The notes under the pieces: model-generated
What the model saw: only the letters and a program-made list of their open reading frames with translations
The model's database searches: none
What the model was told of the DNA's origin: nothing
Made by a program: the position numbers and the translations under genes
Shown here: piece by piece, positions 1-13,546 of the stretch
Position numbering within the stretch: position 1 is the first letter of the stretch
Layout: every line of letters starts with the position of its first letter
Assembly (NCBI GenBank): GCA_035578175.1
Contig: JAQMRL010000003.1
Span: 60,930,672 to 60,994,671 of the forward strand
DNA: 64,000 bases
Reading direction: 5' to 3'
From: Catonia carolina
Taxonomy: Eukaryota; Arthropoda; Insecta; Hemiptera; Achilidae

Positions 1-3000
1 TTGTTCATTAAAAAACAGTCCCAAAAAACCGGCTGCCCCAATTAACCAGAGGACCAATTATCTGGAATAGACTGTATACGTATGGTACTAAGGAAATTTA
101 ATTCTATTACTTTTCCTCTTTTTCAATTTATAATTTAATCCCAGAGGGTAACCTCCAGGTTTTTCCTGTTGGGCAACTTCCTGTATAATGATAGTAATGA
201 AAGTAGATAAATCTAACTTGAAGTGTTCACTTATATTCATAATTACATACATAAATACAATTTATGTAATTTATTATGTAAAATTTACATAAAATAGGCA
301 CAAATTATAATGTGGATGAATAAACATTATATTTCTACTGAATGATGTTAATGAAAATGAATGCAATTTTTATATACACTAGGGTTCAGTGTTATTTAAG
401 TCAAGTCCTGGAATATATCAATCTTGGATACATTGAGATGGGACATACTACTAAAAAGCTTTAACAAATTAAAAATAAACCAATGTAAATAATTTGATCA
501 ATCAAACAAAATGTAACAGTTAAATACTACAAACAAACAGCATTAATAACAAAATGTTTTTTATATATATTTCAGAAAAAGACTGGTACATTATTACAGG
601 ATAATGTATCTTTCAAAAATGTCTTAACAGTTATTTTAAAAATAACATAACATGTCAACAAAATTACTAACTAGTCATTTATATATCAGTATTTATAACT
701 ACAATGAACATGTAACATACAAGAACACAATTATACAAAAAATACAAATAATTCCTACAAATAACATTTAAATTCAACACATAATTCCATTTGATTTTTT
801 AATTATTAATGGTTTTCTTTTATTATACAAAGGCAAATCTGAATAAGGCAAAATTATTGTAAAAGGAACTCACTCATTTGTGTTGTGTCACAATGTTCAT
901 TATTATTTAGCATTTTGTATTGCCATAGAAATCTTAAAGTAACGAAAAACATATTTGTCTTGTGGATAACTAACGCACTTGCTTAACAAAATTTTAAAAC
1001 AACGTACCGTACTTTAATTGTTACCTATAATGCAGTGATATCTTCACAATTTAAATTTTAATTGTTCAATAAAACAAAATTTTTAAAAATAACTGAAGAT
1101 TTTTTAATTAACTAATTTGGGATTCTGATAAATTACCCAGAAAATTGTGGTTTGAAATTCAGGTGATAAAAAACTAATATAATTTGTCAAAGTTTACAAA
1201 GCTCAGTTGATGCATACTGGGGAATGATTGCTTGGTCAATGGAATGCCAACACAAACTAATTCTACGCACATACTGTAAATGTTTCTGTACCATTTTTGG
1301 TGATTTTATGTTCTATTTTAATATTCCATATATTCAGTTAGTTGATTGTGTACATTTATCTATTTGTTTTATTCATTCTGGCTGAAAAATAACAACTTTT
1401 CACAGTTACTCTTATTCTTTTCTAATGAATATTCTTTCAATTTTTTCCTGATATCGTTTACATTCACCCCCTCTGTTTCATATTATGTTTTTAAAAATTT
1501 TTATTTTTGAATTTAAAAAAATAAGAATTAAGGTTTTTTATTTAGAGGAAATATCTCTAACAATAGTGTAATGAATGAGAAAATGAAGAATCAGTATTAC
1601 ATATACTGTTAAAAAACCTGAAATGAAGAAAGTATTGATAAATACTGTTAATAAATAACTTCCCAAATGAAAAACAACAGCCAATCAGCCCTATATTAAT
1701 TTTTACTCTATTCTCATACTAAGGAGCATTAAAGTTTTTTTAGATAAATTAATCTTTTATCTGATTGGTCTTTTAACAATTAGAAACTAACTTTTATGTA
1801 GCCAATTTGCTCATCATTGTTATATTGGACCAGAAGTGTGCAAGCTTGATTTTTTATAGCTAGAAGCCATCACAATATTATTTTATGTTGTTTTACACGC
1901 ATTATTTTTTGTACCCCACTTTAATTATTGTACTTTATTAATATTATAATTTTTGGGAAACTTGAATGAACGTTTAAATCCAGCCAAACACACTTTTAAA
2001 ACTCCAGCAGTAATGCTATTTATACAAGGACTTTAGAAACCATAGAGTTACCGACTAGTTCAGAGGTAAAATTTTTGATGTTACAATTAAAACGAAGGCG
2101 AGTCCTATGTCAGTATTATTAAATAGGGTACACCATAAATCACTTTATCCACTGTACAATTACCAGTGATAACACTCATGGTTGAACTTAAACACATCAA
2201 TTAACACTTTTTAAACTTTGACAAACTAAATTTTGAAAACAATGCATCTGTGTTTATTTTAAAAACAGCATACCATGTTCAAAAACCCTCAACTACGTAC
2301 TGTTTTATTTGTTTTAAAAGATTGGTATAAAAATTGTCAGCTCACTCATTAAAAAAATTGAAGATGCTGTACATATATTGATATGTTGCAAAAATACTAT
2401 AAACAAGTCAACAAAAATTATCACATATTAGTAATACTAAAAACAATATAAGGTATTTTCTTAGAGCGAAATAAAAATATTGTTAGTTGACCACTTAACT
2501 GAAATTCAAGCAAAATAAAAATAATGTATTGAAAAATTGGTTGTACATACCAAAAAAAATAAAAATATAACAGAGGAGGCACTATACTATAAAACTGTAC
2601 TAAAAACTACTACAGATCTTTTAAAGTTTCAAGTCTATAAAAAACAAAATCAGCACAGATTTTCAACATTTTGTATACAGTGAATTTACCAAGATTTAAA
2701 TGAATAATGCTCATAGAAATGTGTTTCTAACAATGATTCATGAAGGCATTAGGTTATCTATTAAGGACTAAAAACCATCAGATACAACTCACACTGTCTT
2801 GAGTTTTCTCAAGTCTTGATATCATTCACATCCATGTTTTTAACAACGTGAAAAGAACTTGAATACAATAGTATAGTTATGCAACAAAAATGTAGCAGAC
2901 TAAACAATTTATTAGAAAATTTGAAAAACTTAAGCAAATCATTAATTAACTTTATTTAAGATTATCTTGTGGTTTAAAATAATTTTAAATAATTTTTTTA

Positions 3001-4113
3001 ATACAATTATTGTATTTGTGCAAAACCAATTGAAGAGGTAAAAATGGATGAACGTGCTTTGTAACAAAAGTATTAATAGTTATGAGAAAAATGTAATAAA
3101 AATCCTAATGGTCACATCTTTTTGTGAATTATCTGATTTCTTTAATTTTTATACCAGTATAAATACGCCTTCACAATAATTTATTCTATGTAATTAAAAG
3201 TGCTTCAAACTTCCTTTATGAATGTAACACCTTAATCCACTTAAAATTTGTTCTGTAAACTTCGTCTGCAGAGAATTAATGTTTAAAAAATGTAAGACAA
3301 AGTTTATCATAAGAGAATTTGTTTAATAAAAGCTCAATAACACCTTTACTAACAAAGATAGATGTTTAATACCACAGTTAATTGTTATTATTTTTAAAAG
3401 GTAATGTGTCATATTTCTTTAGAAGGTGTAAAGTTATTTTAACACTTATATCCACTAAAAAAACAAAATTAAACAGTACATAGCCCCTCCATTCTCTAGT
3501 ATTTCCTTAAAATGTAGATATAGAATATTCTGTTATCTACATAACTAATTATGCACTCAACAACTTAAACTAAGTTTTTGAAAAAAGTGTCACATTACAC
3601 AGTCATCCACCCACCTCTTCAATTGTTTTATTACATTCTAATTTCATTTAGAAATTAAAGGTTTTACTGCATCAGTATTCCTTTTATGATCCAGGGAAAT
3701 ATATAAATTAAAAAATACCTTCATAACATTCTTACTGGGTAAATTAACTGAAACTCATTTTGTTTAAACAGAAGAATATAAACTTAGCTAATTATTTCTT
3801 CTAAAGTAATTACCAGTGAATAAATTTTTTATTTATTCGGGGCCCAACATGAATGGTTTTTCTATTTTTTCTGAGTTACTTCAACAAAGCCATACATTTT
3901 TAGAAGAATAATTTGTACATATAAGTTCTAAGCTGGTAGTTTTTCACGAAGTGTGCAACATATTTTTAAACATGATCAAATCAACAATGCATCAAATTAA
4001 ATTCATAGTAATGCAACACTGGCAGATGAAGAATTTTCCTAAGAAGGCCTGGAAATCTATGTTATAATACTGTATTTTGAGGTATTTTAAGTATAATATA
4101 TGACACCTTGGAT
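1..4113. other. AT-rich DNA, no gene recognised
   Basis: Frequent stops in all frames, many A/T runs, no domain, inverted terminal repeat or RNA gene seen. It lies 15 kb or more beyond the last recognised exon of the BTB gene. Confidence 0.5.
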
Positions 4114-4147
4114 AACTGCATCAAACCAGTAGAGACTGATGAAAAAA
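4114..4147 (+). repeat. LINE 3'-end remnant
   Basis: CTGCATCAAACCAGTAGAGACTGATG-like segment matches the 3' end of the LINE near 38641-38675. Only about 35 bases are recognisable. Confidence 0.4.
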
Positions 4148-5619
4148 GTATAATATGAAAATATTTCTTAAATTCTGCTGTAAGACAGTTTAGTGTAACA
4201 TTTTTTTTAGGTTATCATGTTTAAAAGGGGGTGCACCTCCCTACCCCTCTTGACACATCACCATTTACTGTATACTGTTCCAAGCCTAGAGGAACAGCGA
4301 ATGGTTAAAACAGTACATCAAGAGTAATTATATGCCGAACTTCGACTTCTACCAAATTTTGGATTAATTAATTATTTGCTTAGTCATATAGCATTTGCTA
4401 AATGGTTAAGTGTACATGATAACAGCAAATTTATGGAAAGATGTACTGACTTAAATAGTTTATTTTCAATACAGAGGAACCATCTTTTCCAAACTGAACG
4501 ATTCCTTATTAACTTTTGTGAGAAGATTAATTGACGCAATTCCTTCTAACCATTCTTTACTAACATATGCGAAAAGTAGTCTCAAAACCTATATAGTAGA
4601 CATTACAACAGTAAACTTCTATAATATTGGACAATCTGCCCAAATAATAACAGTTTTAATGGTATTGGTTGATAAATTAAAAACAAAAAAAACCATTAAA
4701 TTACTGGAAGTGAAAGAGTAGACCTCAAACATTCCCATTTTATCTAAACTAGTACTTTATTTTCAGGTACAAGAATAGACAAACAATTTTAAATAAAAAT
4801 TTAAAAAAATTAACTGAAATGCTCAGGAATTGACAGCAAAGAAAAAATGTAATATCTTAAGACTGGATAAGAAACAAGAAGAAAAAGGATAAGAATTATA
4901 AAAAAATAATAAAAATAAATAAATAAAAATGCTTAGGAAACTACTGCATTTATTTTTAACATAAATAATATAAAAAATACATTAAAATGAAAAATAACAA
5001 TAGTGTTTAAAATTATTGATAATAAACTCATCAAAGAAAACCAGAACTTACAAAACATAGAATTTAGTTGTTCTTAACATTTTATTGCAGATATCTTTCG
5101 TACAATACATGAATACTAATAACACTAAAACAAAAGCAACAAAGAAAAACAAGTACAGGAATGTGTTGCGTATGTAATTATTAATTAAATAATTTTTAGA
5201 GGATCTTTTGCCAGGTTAAAATTCCAGGTTAATTCTTTTTCAACTGGAATCATTAATATTTAATTTTTACAATGACTGATTATATCATTTCAATTTCTAC
5301 AGAATGGAAAAAATAATGATAATGTAAATTTGTTCAGCTAATAAAAAATAATTATTTTCAAAATTTAATTTTTAAACAATTGATACATTCAAATAACTGA
5401 GATCTACAAAGAAAAAGTTAAAATCTTAATATTTTGTATTATGGGGTGATCTGGATGCAAGGAAGATAAAATTTATCTTTTTATATACAAAATAAATAAT
5501 ATATGTATTATATTACATAATATAATAAAAAGGTTCAAAGAAATAGGATCTTATAAGTTGTTTAAAACAACCATAATAAATAATGTTAGAATCTGACTGA
5601 TACCATACTTTTTTTACTA
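4148..5619. other. AT-rich DNA, no gene recognised
   Basis: The 67-codon frame at 4518-4721 has no recognisable motif and composition like its surroundings. I treat it as chance. Confidence 0.45.
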
Positions 5620-6079
5620 GAGTGAAGAAAGATTTACTTCAAAAATGAAAATAAAAACGAAGATAATCTGTCAAGCAGTAGTAGTGGATTTGGAGGAATG
5701 ATTTACAGGCACAATGTTAACAAATTAGTAGGAAGAACAAAAACGGCTGAATGCAGTGGTGATGGATTATTTGAGAAAAGCTTGTAAAATCTCTCGGCTG
5801 GAACATATAAGAAATGAAAAAGTGAGGGCTCGCGCGGAGGAACGAGATACCATTATGGAAAGGATAGAGAAAAGACAATTGGTTTGGTATTGTCATGTTC
5901 ATCGAATGGAAGAAGAAAAGTGCCTGAAAAGGATCTTTAACTACCAGCCATCTGCTCGAACGAAGAGAGGTAGACCCTGCAGAACTTGGGAGGAAGGGAT
6001 TATGAGAGAGGTTATGCAGCAGGGAGGACTGGAGGAATGGTGGAACAGACTGAGGTGCGGGATGTGGCAGCAGCTGTAG
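5620..6079 (+). mobile_element. LINE C-terminal remnant (endonuclease-RT type)
   Basis: The frame at 5756-6079 reads YLRKACKISRLEHIRNEKV, then IEKRQLVWYCHVHRMEEEK, then TKRGRPCRTWEEGI. This is the characteristic tail (R..RIRNE, KRQL.WYGH..RM, RGRP.RTW..GI) of insect endonuclease-reverse-transcriptase LINEs, ending at a natural stop. Upstream to about 5620 the same coding can be followed in broken frames. No RT core remains. Confidence 0.8.
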
Positions 6080-6089
6080 ATCCCCACTT

Positions 6090-7770
6090 AAAATAAATAT
6101 GAAGATAATAATTTTTATTTATTAGGCATCAGAACTGTAAATAATGAACGCTATAAATTAAAAAAAGTTAGGATGGAATTTATTACCAGAACCATCATGG
6201 TTACAGCTATGGTAAGGTATAATATTTAAATTGTACAGCTTGAACATCAATCAGGAAGGCTTTTAATTTCAAATGTAATAAATTATAAAATAGAAAATCT
6301 TTTCCTTTAAAAATTTTATAGAAGAAATATTACTTTCCATCAAATTTTAATGCAATAACAAGTTTTTAATATTAAAAGAGAAATTTAGAGTTATCTTACA
6401 GATGTTTTAAGATTGCTGATAATATTTACAAGAAAAAACTACAGTATCATTAGAAAACTCTCAATTTTCTTGACTTATTTTCAAGTAATCGTATGAAAAC
6501 TGAGATGGCAAAGATGTTCAGATAAACAAGCATCTATGCATGGGAATGAGGTTGCTACGCATGGGTCTAATAGGGCAAAAGTAACATAATCTTTGGTATG
6601 GTATTTGTTTGATAAATTTAGAGAGAATTTATGTAAAAAAACCAAATTATAGTTTTCAAAAGCTCTTTCAATAATAAAAAAAAGTTTATGTTTAAATATA
6701 TTTAGCTGATGCAAATCTCAATAAAATCAAATTAATCTTACAAACATGGTATATTAGATTTAAGAATGATGATGAAGATAAAATTCATTTAACAAATTTC
6801 AATTATAACCTACTTTAACAAGAGTGGCACAACAAAAATCTCAATAAAAATTTTGATCATCTAAATTAAAGTAAAAAAACATAAATAAAACAATAGAGAG
6901 ACGACAAAAAAGGAAAGTATGGAATGAAAATAAAAGAAGTTGTTTTTTTGACATACAACCTTCTAGGAATTAAGATATATGTTCAAGTTACTAGTTTAAT
7001 AACAAAATAATTAAATAAAATATCTGCAATAATAGTCTTAATTTCTAAAAAAAAACAATTATTTATTAATTAAATAATAAAATTCATTACAATTTTTATA
7101 CAACTATATCTTTCTGACCGCATAAAAACTGTAAAAAAAAATTTTCAATAAATTTATTCAATTTTTGTTAAAGAAACACATGTTTTTAATATTATTGCAC
7201 ATTAAAAATAAACTATTGTAAATTAAAACAAAAAATACTGTTATTTAAATAATATGAATTTCTATAAATAAAACTTTAAAAGTTGGATGAAAGGTTATGA
7301 AAATATTATTTATTTCGTTAAATCAAACGGCGTCAATAACTAAATTTAATGATTCTGTATCTTACAGTTAATTTTTGTCCTGTTAACGTGACGTTTTAAG
7401 AAAGAAACCAAATTTTGACTGGTATGAAAATTCTCGTGAAGAAGGTTACACTAGTATTTCTAAAACAATAAACTGTTAATTAAACATTCTTTTCTAAAAC
7501 CGTGAATAATAAAAGGTTATAAACTTCACTCCTTTTCACACTGACAAACAATTTAATAATATTGCACATAAAAATATACTGTAAGTTAGAATATGAATAC
7601 TGTTTCCAACATTTCAAAATTTATCAACATATTAAAATAAAATAAAAAATCTAATACTGTTATTTATTAATTTTATAGATGAGTTGGATTGCAACAATGG
7701 TTTTTAAGAAAAAAAACACGCTAACAGTTTTAAAAACAAAACATGAGTATGTTTTGCTGTTGAAGTAGAT
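6090..7770. other. AT-rich DNA, no gene recognised
   Basis: Poly(A/T)-rich spacer. The minus frame at 6481-6714 lacks any motif. Confidence 0.45.
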
Positions 7771-7775
7771 GATAA

Positions 7776-7925
7776 GAGACGTACACGAGGGGAATTATCA
7801 AAATGTCGTTTTGTGTGTGTGTACTATTACTAAAGTACCGTACATATGTATATGAGAGACATACACGGGGGGGGGGGGATTAATCAAACCGTTGTATACT
7901 AGTGTGTGTGTGTACGTTGGAATAT
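7776..7925. repeat. Imperfect tandem repeat, about 80 bp, with G12 run
   Basis: Two units starting GAGAC(G/A)TACACG near 7776 and 7856, each followed by a G-rich stretch and (GT)n. The second contains twelve consecutive G at 7867-7878. Confidence 0.65.
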
Positions 7926-7994
7926 ACAGTTGATCTAGCAGGTACACAACTTCTGTTACATATTTATTTAAAAACAAAATTGATCACACATGTT

Positions 7995-8025
7995 TTGCGC
8001 GCGAAGCCATGTGGGGTATGCTAGT
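7995..8025 (+). mobile_element. Helitron-type 3' terminus
   Basis: GCGCGCGAAGCCATG, then GTATG and CTAG followed by T at 8021-8025. A GC-rich segment with CGAAGCC close to a terminal CTAG/T is typical of insect Helitron 3' ends. The 5' TC end was not located. Confidence 0.45.
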
Positions 8026-8203
8026 TTAAAATAATTTAACACAAAACTAAAATGTTGTTAGTTAAACTGATATAATTCATAATAAACTGGGAGTTTACAA
8101 ACTGATAAATTTAAACAATTACAAATAAAAATTTTCTTTTACAACTCTAGCTGTCTCCCGCATCTCACCCCACTACTCACTTAATTCACCTCACTCAAAT
8201 TCC

Positions 8204-8347
8204 GTAAATGGCTTCTACACCGGGGTCGTGGGTTCAATTCCTGGTCAGGTCTGGCAGTTTTTCATCACTCATTTTCGTCTAACATCTTTCTCACCGTCTG
8301 CATTAGCAGTAATTGTAAAACAGTTGGACGTTAAACAAAAAAAAAAC
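8204..8347 (+). mobile_element. tRNA-derived SINE (family A), 5'-truncated, 12-bp target duplication
   Basis: Flanked by perfect direct repeats CACTCAAATTCC (8192-8203 and 8348-8359). Contains box-B-like GGGTTCAATTCCTGGTCAGG, the family body GTCTGCATTAGCAGTAATTG and CAGTTGGACGTTAAAC, and an A-run tail. Confidence 0.9.
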
Positions 8348-8871
8348 CACTCAAATTCCTGACAGGTTCTAATTAATTTATTACAGCAATAAATAAAAAA
8401 AACTTTATACTAAAAATTATACAGCCAGTTTTAATCAAATAAAGCCAGTGAAAAAATTACTAAAATAAACCTGCTCCCATAGTATTTCTAGAAGCTATTA
8501 AAATCATGCACTTAAAAGGTTAACAGGGACATTAATTCCACTGCTGATGACCTCCCTACTAAATATACCTTCTTTTATACATACATTAACATTGCTTTTC
8601 TTTCACATGTGACTTATTTTTTCAATTAATATTACGAGTGGGGGAATTAATATTTAACAGATAAAATAGAAAAATACCTACAGTTAGTGTACTGACTTAA
8701 CTGATACGCACCAAGAAACTGTGAATAAGCATTTTAATTTACAGCAACAAAATGGTTAAATCTAGGCTAATAACTAACTTCTAATCCTGTCATTGGTGCA
8801 AGAAATAAAAAATTGCTACCAAAGCTCCAAGGGAAATATAATTACAAAACATCAAAAATAAAAATTGTGTC

Positions 8872-9220
8872 GGCTGCCATCGTGGCACAAGCGGTTTAGA
8901 GCGTAATATTAAGCTGAATTGCAAAGCAGCAACACTGAATCAGATTCCCAACCATTTTTTTCTTTTTTTTGTTTAACGTTCGACTTCTGCAATTACTGCT
9001 AATGCAGACGGTGAAGGATGAAATGAATTTTTGTAACGTGTGAAAATATGCCGTGCCTGAATGGGATTCGAACCCAAGACCCCACGATGAGAGGCAAGCA
9101 CATTACCAACTACGCCAATGCAGCCGGCTTCTGGATTCCCAACCAGGGTCTTAAAAAATGTTACATATTTAAACTACAATATAGTTCCATAACCCATTAT
9201 AGTTGTTAATGACCACACTA
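8872..9220 (+). mobile_element. Outer tRNA-derived SINE, interrupted by a second SINE
   Basis: A tRNA-like head (GTGGCACAAGCGGTTTAGAG) and box B GATTCCCAACCAGGGTC are split by the SINE at 8955-9133. The body continues to about 9220 with a layout like the family B copy at 20852. Confidence 0.6.
8955..9133 (-). mobile_element. tRNA-derived SINE (family A), full-length-looking, nested
   Basis: Antisense copy flanked by the 12-bp duplication GATTCCCAACCA (8943-8954, 9134-9145). Box A-like TGGCGTAGTTGGTAATGTGC, box B GGGTTCGAATCCCATT, the shared body with GTCTGCATTAGCAGTAATTG, and an A-tail (T-run on this strand). Confidence 0.9.
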
Positions 9221-10205
9221 TTGAAGCGAATTGAAATGAAAAAAATTTATTAAACATGTTTTGCAGAAAAGAGTTTACTGAATAAATATATATTTTTCAT
9301 TTAAATTTCTGTAAATATTTAACAAAGTTACAGAATGTTCAAAATGAGTCCATTTTGGAAGGTGAAGAGACTGTATTTTACATTCTTTACGGTGACATCA
9401 CAAACCCATTATTACATGTCGGTTGCAGCTGTAAGCAAATAAATGTAGGAAATTTTTTTCTGTACAACGACGGTTTTTGAACAATTCTGTATGTGCAGTA
9501 AGAGGGAAGCCGTTACAAATCCTGCGCAACCTTGTAAAGTGATGAATCTTTGACTCTGTGATGTAAACCCCCTCCTGATCAGTAAAATGAACTCGTCTTT
9601 CACGATCAGGGCAAATTCCGTAACAGAATCGTCATAGCTTCAACACAAACTAAAGAACATGCATGTACGTTGACTTACACACGAGCTGCACGGACTTCTA
9701 TTCAAAACAAACAATTCATAAAAATCAATGCTACCTACACACTATAGAGAGAATAAAATACTCCCTACTAGAAAAGTGTAATATTTACCGATCTCAGATT
9801 TATACTGACCTTGCAGAAGCACGTCTTATCCCCCCACTCACAATCCATTCAGCATCACCTAAAATTAGATCAACAGTGTGAACAGGGTTCAGTTGGTTCG
9901 TGCATACGGACACTACACAATTAAGAATTATTCATCTGTATGAAACTTTTGATTATCATTATATAATATATACAATTTTACATGACAATCTATTTATTTA
10001 ACCAAAAAAGCTTGAGTCAAATTTTCTTATATTTTATCCTGCAAGGTAATTTGGAGGAAATAATTTAAAATTGTGATTCAAACAATTAACTAAACAGTAA
10101 ATTTAATTAAACTACAAAATTTCAACTAATCAAGTTGCAAAACTACGTAAATAATATTATGTTTAAATGCTGTGCTTATTAGCAACTGGATGGCAATCGC
10201 ATGTA

Positions 10206-10221
10206 TCGACGCATGCGTCGA
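10206..10221. other. Perfect 16-bp palindrome TCGACGCATGCGTCGA
   Basis: The sequence is its own reverse complement and sits in a local CpG-containing patch within very AT-rich DNA. Confidence 0.7.
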
Positions 10222-11659
10222 ATGACTCGAGCTCACTTATGACAAGACAAACATCTTCCTTATTTTGCTGCTTGAAGCAAATTACCGCCCAGTATATGGT
10301 AGATGCATAACAACCCATGTCTACTTAGCCCTAGAGTCGGTCTCTGGCGAAAATGACTCGTCTCTTCCAATGTGCAGCTAGCCTAACTGATTTATAATTA
10401 ATTTTATCAATTTGTAATTGAACCATTTCAATTTTTTTACTCTAATAAATCCAATACATTTGTTAAAGTTCAATACGATGATAAATATTTAACAAAATAA
10501 TTATGATAAACTCCATGAATGATTCAACGAAATACATTTTTCGTTAATACAATTATTTTCAAACCTTTCAACAAAGATAACAAATGTTAAACATCTATTT
10601 TAAACTTTGAAACCTACTGTATATTTAATATAATATATAAATATATAATTTTAAAATAACAGAATTTAAATAAAATATATCCAATCAACTAGCAAAATAT
10701 TTACAAAAGCATTAAAGCAAAAGTTTACCATACAAAAAAAATCTTTTTTAAAAAAATTATGTATAAAAATACGGAAAGTAAATAGTTTGACTTATACATA
10801 AAAAACCACATAATGTAAAATTATATTTATGCAAATTATAAATACTTACTACTATAAAAAAAAATCACAAAAATTTACTACTACATAAAAACCGATACTA
10901 TATATATATATATGTATATTAACATGCTATGATAAGATGACGTTCCTTTTATGTAATCTATAATAATGAATCACATAAGGGTCATCAGATTTCTGGATTG
11001 TCATACATGTATATTATATTTTAATCTAATTACTGTAATAATAAATTATAACAAATAATAATTATTATAATAAATGGACAAATTCTACTACTGAAGTAAA
11101 ATCTAAACTAACTTTATGCATATCTTATTTCAGAACAAATAAAAAAAACATTCACTACCTAATTAATAACATTTCCTCATGTTAAAAAAAGCAATAAATA
11201 CGAGTATAAATAGCAAAATGTTAAAATAATAATAATAATAATGTGAATCTATTAATACCATTTAAATGTAATTATTAATAGGCCTACGTAATTATATATT
11301 TTATACACCATTACTCCAGTAAAATATGTATGTACATATACAAATAAAGGACGAGTAAAATTTTAACACAAGTGAAAATTAACCTAAACTAAAAAGATCA
11401 GTGTAAAATTTCAACTTCTAAAATTCACTACTCAAGAATTAAAAAAAAATATATATTAAAAATATTGTCTGTTTTATTTAATATACTAAAGTATGTTCAA
11501 AATGGTTTTTTAAGGCTTGTTATTGGAGTACTTATCTAAAACTTAAATAATGTTTAAAAATCCGAACGAAAGGAACATTGTAGTATATATGAAGACAAAC
11601 AACTATTATTATTAACGTAATCATTAATACATAATAAGTCAATTTAAAATGTTTATTAA

Positions 11660-11663
<4 letters not shown>

Positions 11664-11709
<46 letters not shown>
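11664..11709. repeat. (TA)n microsatellite, about 46 bp
   Basis: Uninterrupted TA dinucleotides. Confidence 0.97.
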
Positions 11710-11714
<5 letters not shown>

Positions 11715-12909
11715 CAAGTAAAAAGAAAGCCAAAGCATGTTTACATTTAATCGAGACATATAACACCATACTAATCATTATTTAGGACCTTTATATATAA
11801 TAGACTTTGCTGTACAGAGACAAATTTGACAAACCATGGAAGACGTTCCTGTGACAAAGTCTACTAAACCATATAAAAAATTACTTCTTAATATTAGATG
11901 TTCCAGGAGACTTTTTTGTTCGAGGAAACTTGATTAAACATGTTAATTACACGGCAAAAAATTATTATTTTCGGTTTTTATTGTGAATAATACAAACGAG
12001 ACGTAAAATATATTGTTAAATGTGTAACCAAACCAGGTTAAAAAAATCTTTTCAATATAATATATTCATCATAATTTATTATCTATCGTTGGAATCATCA
12101 CAAAGTTTAGAACTCAAAACAGAGCGTAAAAGTTCCTAATAAAAGTACTTATCGATAGGATTTACCAATCAAGATAAAATACAACAACACTAAAAAATTA
12201 ACTAACTGATAAAACTATTAAAAACCTTTTGAACATACAAATATGCACTACAAAAGCGAATTGATATAAAAATGAATTTTAAATTATATAAATTACTAAT
12301 ACTAAAATATAATTAACCTAAATTACAAATAACATTATAGTAAAAACATAAAAAAACGACTTAGAAAACCAAAAATACATTAAGGTGTAATAATGAAGAA
12401 ATGATAATAATTATCAAAAACATGTATCAGGGAGGAAATTGAATACCTATGTAATACAACCACCTTACAAATTTTGTTAACTAAAATTTGTTATTTTAAT
12501 TTATAAATGACAAATTAAAAAAGAAATCAGTCAATACAAAATAATGATTACAATAAATAACAAAGTAAAAAATAAATAATAATAATTTAAAGGCTATATA
12601 CGCATCGATAAATTTAATTATATTAATTTAAATTAAATAATTTACTAAAAAATAACACTAGATTTGTATACATATATACCTTTGGCAAAACAGTCTACTT
12701 CAAATAAATATATAACATACAAAGAAAATACTGTACTGAATTAAATACATAAATATTTTTAAATCTTTTTTTAAATATTTTTATCCCTATAGTTCAATTA
12801 CATTCACATACTTGAAAAAATTTAATCATAGAAAATAAAAAAACAAAATTTATGGTTGTTATACTTATGTTACTATTATACCAGTACGAAAAGATATATG
12901 AATGTCTTA

Positions 12910-13543
12910 GGACTGTATTACACTACAAAAGATATTTTACAAAGATAGTTTGTAAAAGATGTTTTATAAAATATTTTATGGTGTAATAGGATATATTTTA
13001 TAAAAGATTTCTTTGATAAAATGAAATAGGTTGGTATTACATTTTATAAAAGATTTCACGTAAACAAATAAAATGGCCGACTGTAAGAACAGTAAATATT
13101 GTTGGACTGTAGAAACAACTAAATTGAGACTGAAACGATCTTTAACACTTATACTGTTTCTTAAATGTGTATCTTCTTTTTTAATAAAAGGTGACACTTC
13201 TAAAGAAACAAATTGAAAAAGGTCATCGCCCATTCTCAGATATTTTTCATAATGTTTTACATCTTCAAACTGAAGCTCTTTTAATAAATTCTCATGGATT
13301 CTTTTAATATCGCGTCTTCCTATCCATGGTTTAACCCAAACAAGTTTATTTTTCTTCTTTTTCAATAATAAACTTATTGTAACAGCTCCACATATTGCTG
13401 CTGCACAAGCATACAACTGCTCATCATCCGTTTTTAAAGAACTTTGATAAAAACTTTTAAGTAGTGTAATATGAGTAGTAAAGTTCCATCAAATATTTTA
13501 TAAAAGACCTTTATCAAATATCTTTTATAGTGTAATACAGGCC
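12910..13543 (-). mobile_element. PIF/Harbinger deletion derivative, 634 bp
   Basis: Inverted ends of about 28 bp (GG(A/C)CTGTATTACACTA(C/T)AAAAGATATTT) bordered by TTA on both sides (12907-12909, 13544-13546), the Harbinger-type 3-bp duplication. The minus strand encodes the N-terminal part of a HARBI1-like nuclease: VWVKPWIGRRDIKRIHENLL, ELQFEDVKHYEKYLRM, then F..L...PFIKKEDTHLRN.IS. The frame then runs into the inverted end and stops; the DDE catalytic part is deleted. It is a step between a full element and a MITE. Confidence 0.9.
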
Positions 13544-13546
13544 TTA

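Larger units (their letters stand above)
9221..12909. other. AT-rich DNA, no gene recognised
   Basis: Includes a less AT-rich patch at 9400-9880 with short frames lacking motifs and another at 10180-10390. No domain found. Confidence 0.45.

Noticed and set aside
11532..11759. 75-codon minus frame with YIYIYI
   Set aside because: Translation of the (TA)n microsatellite.
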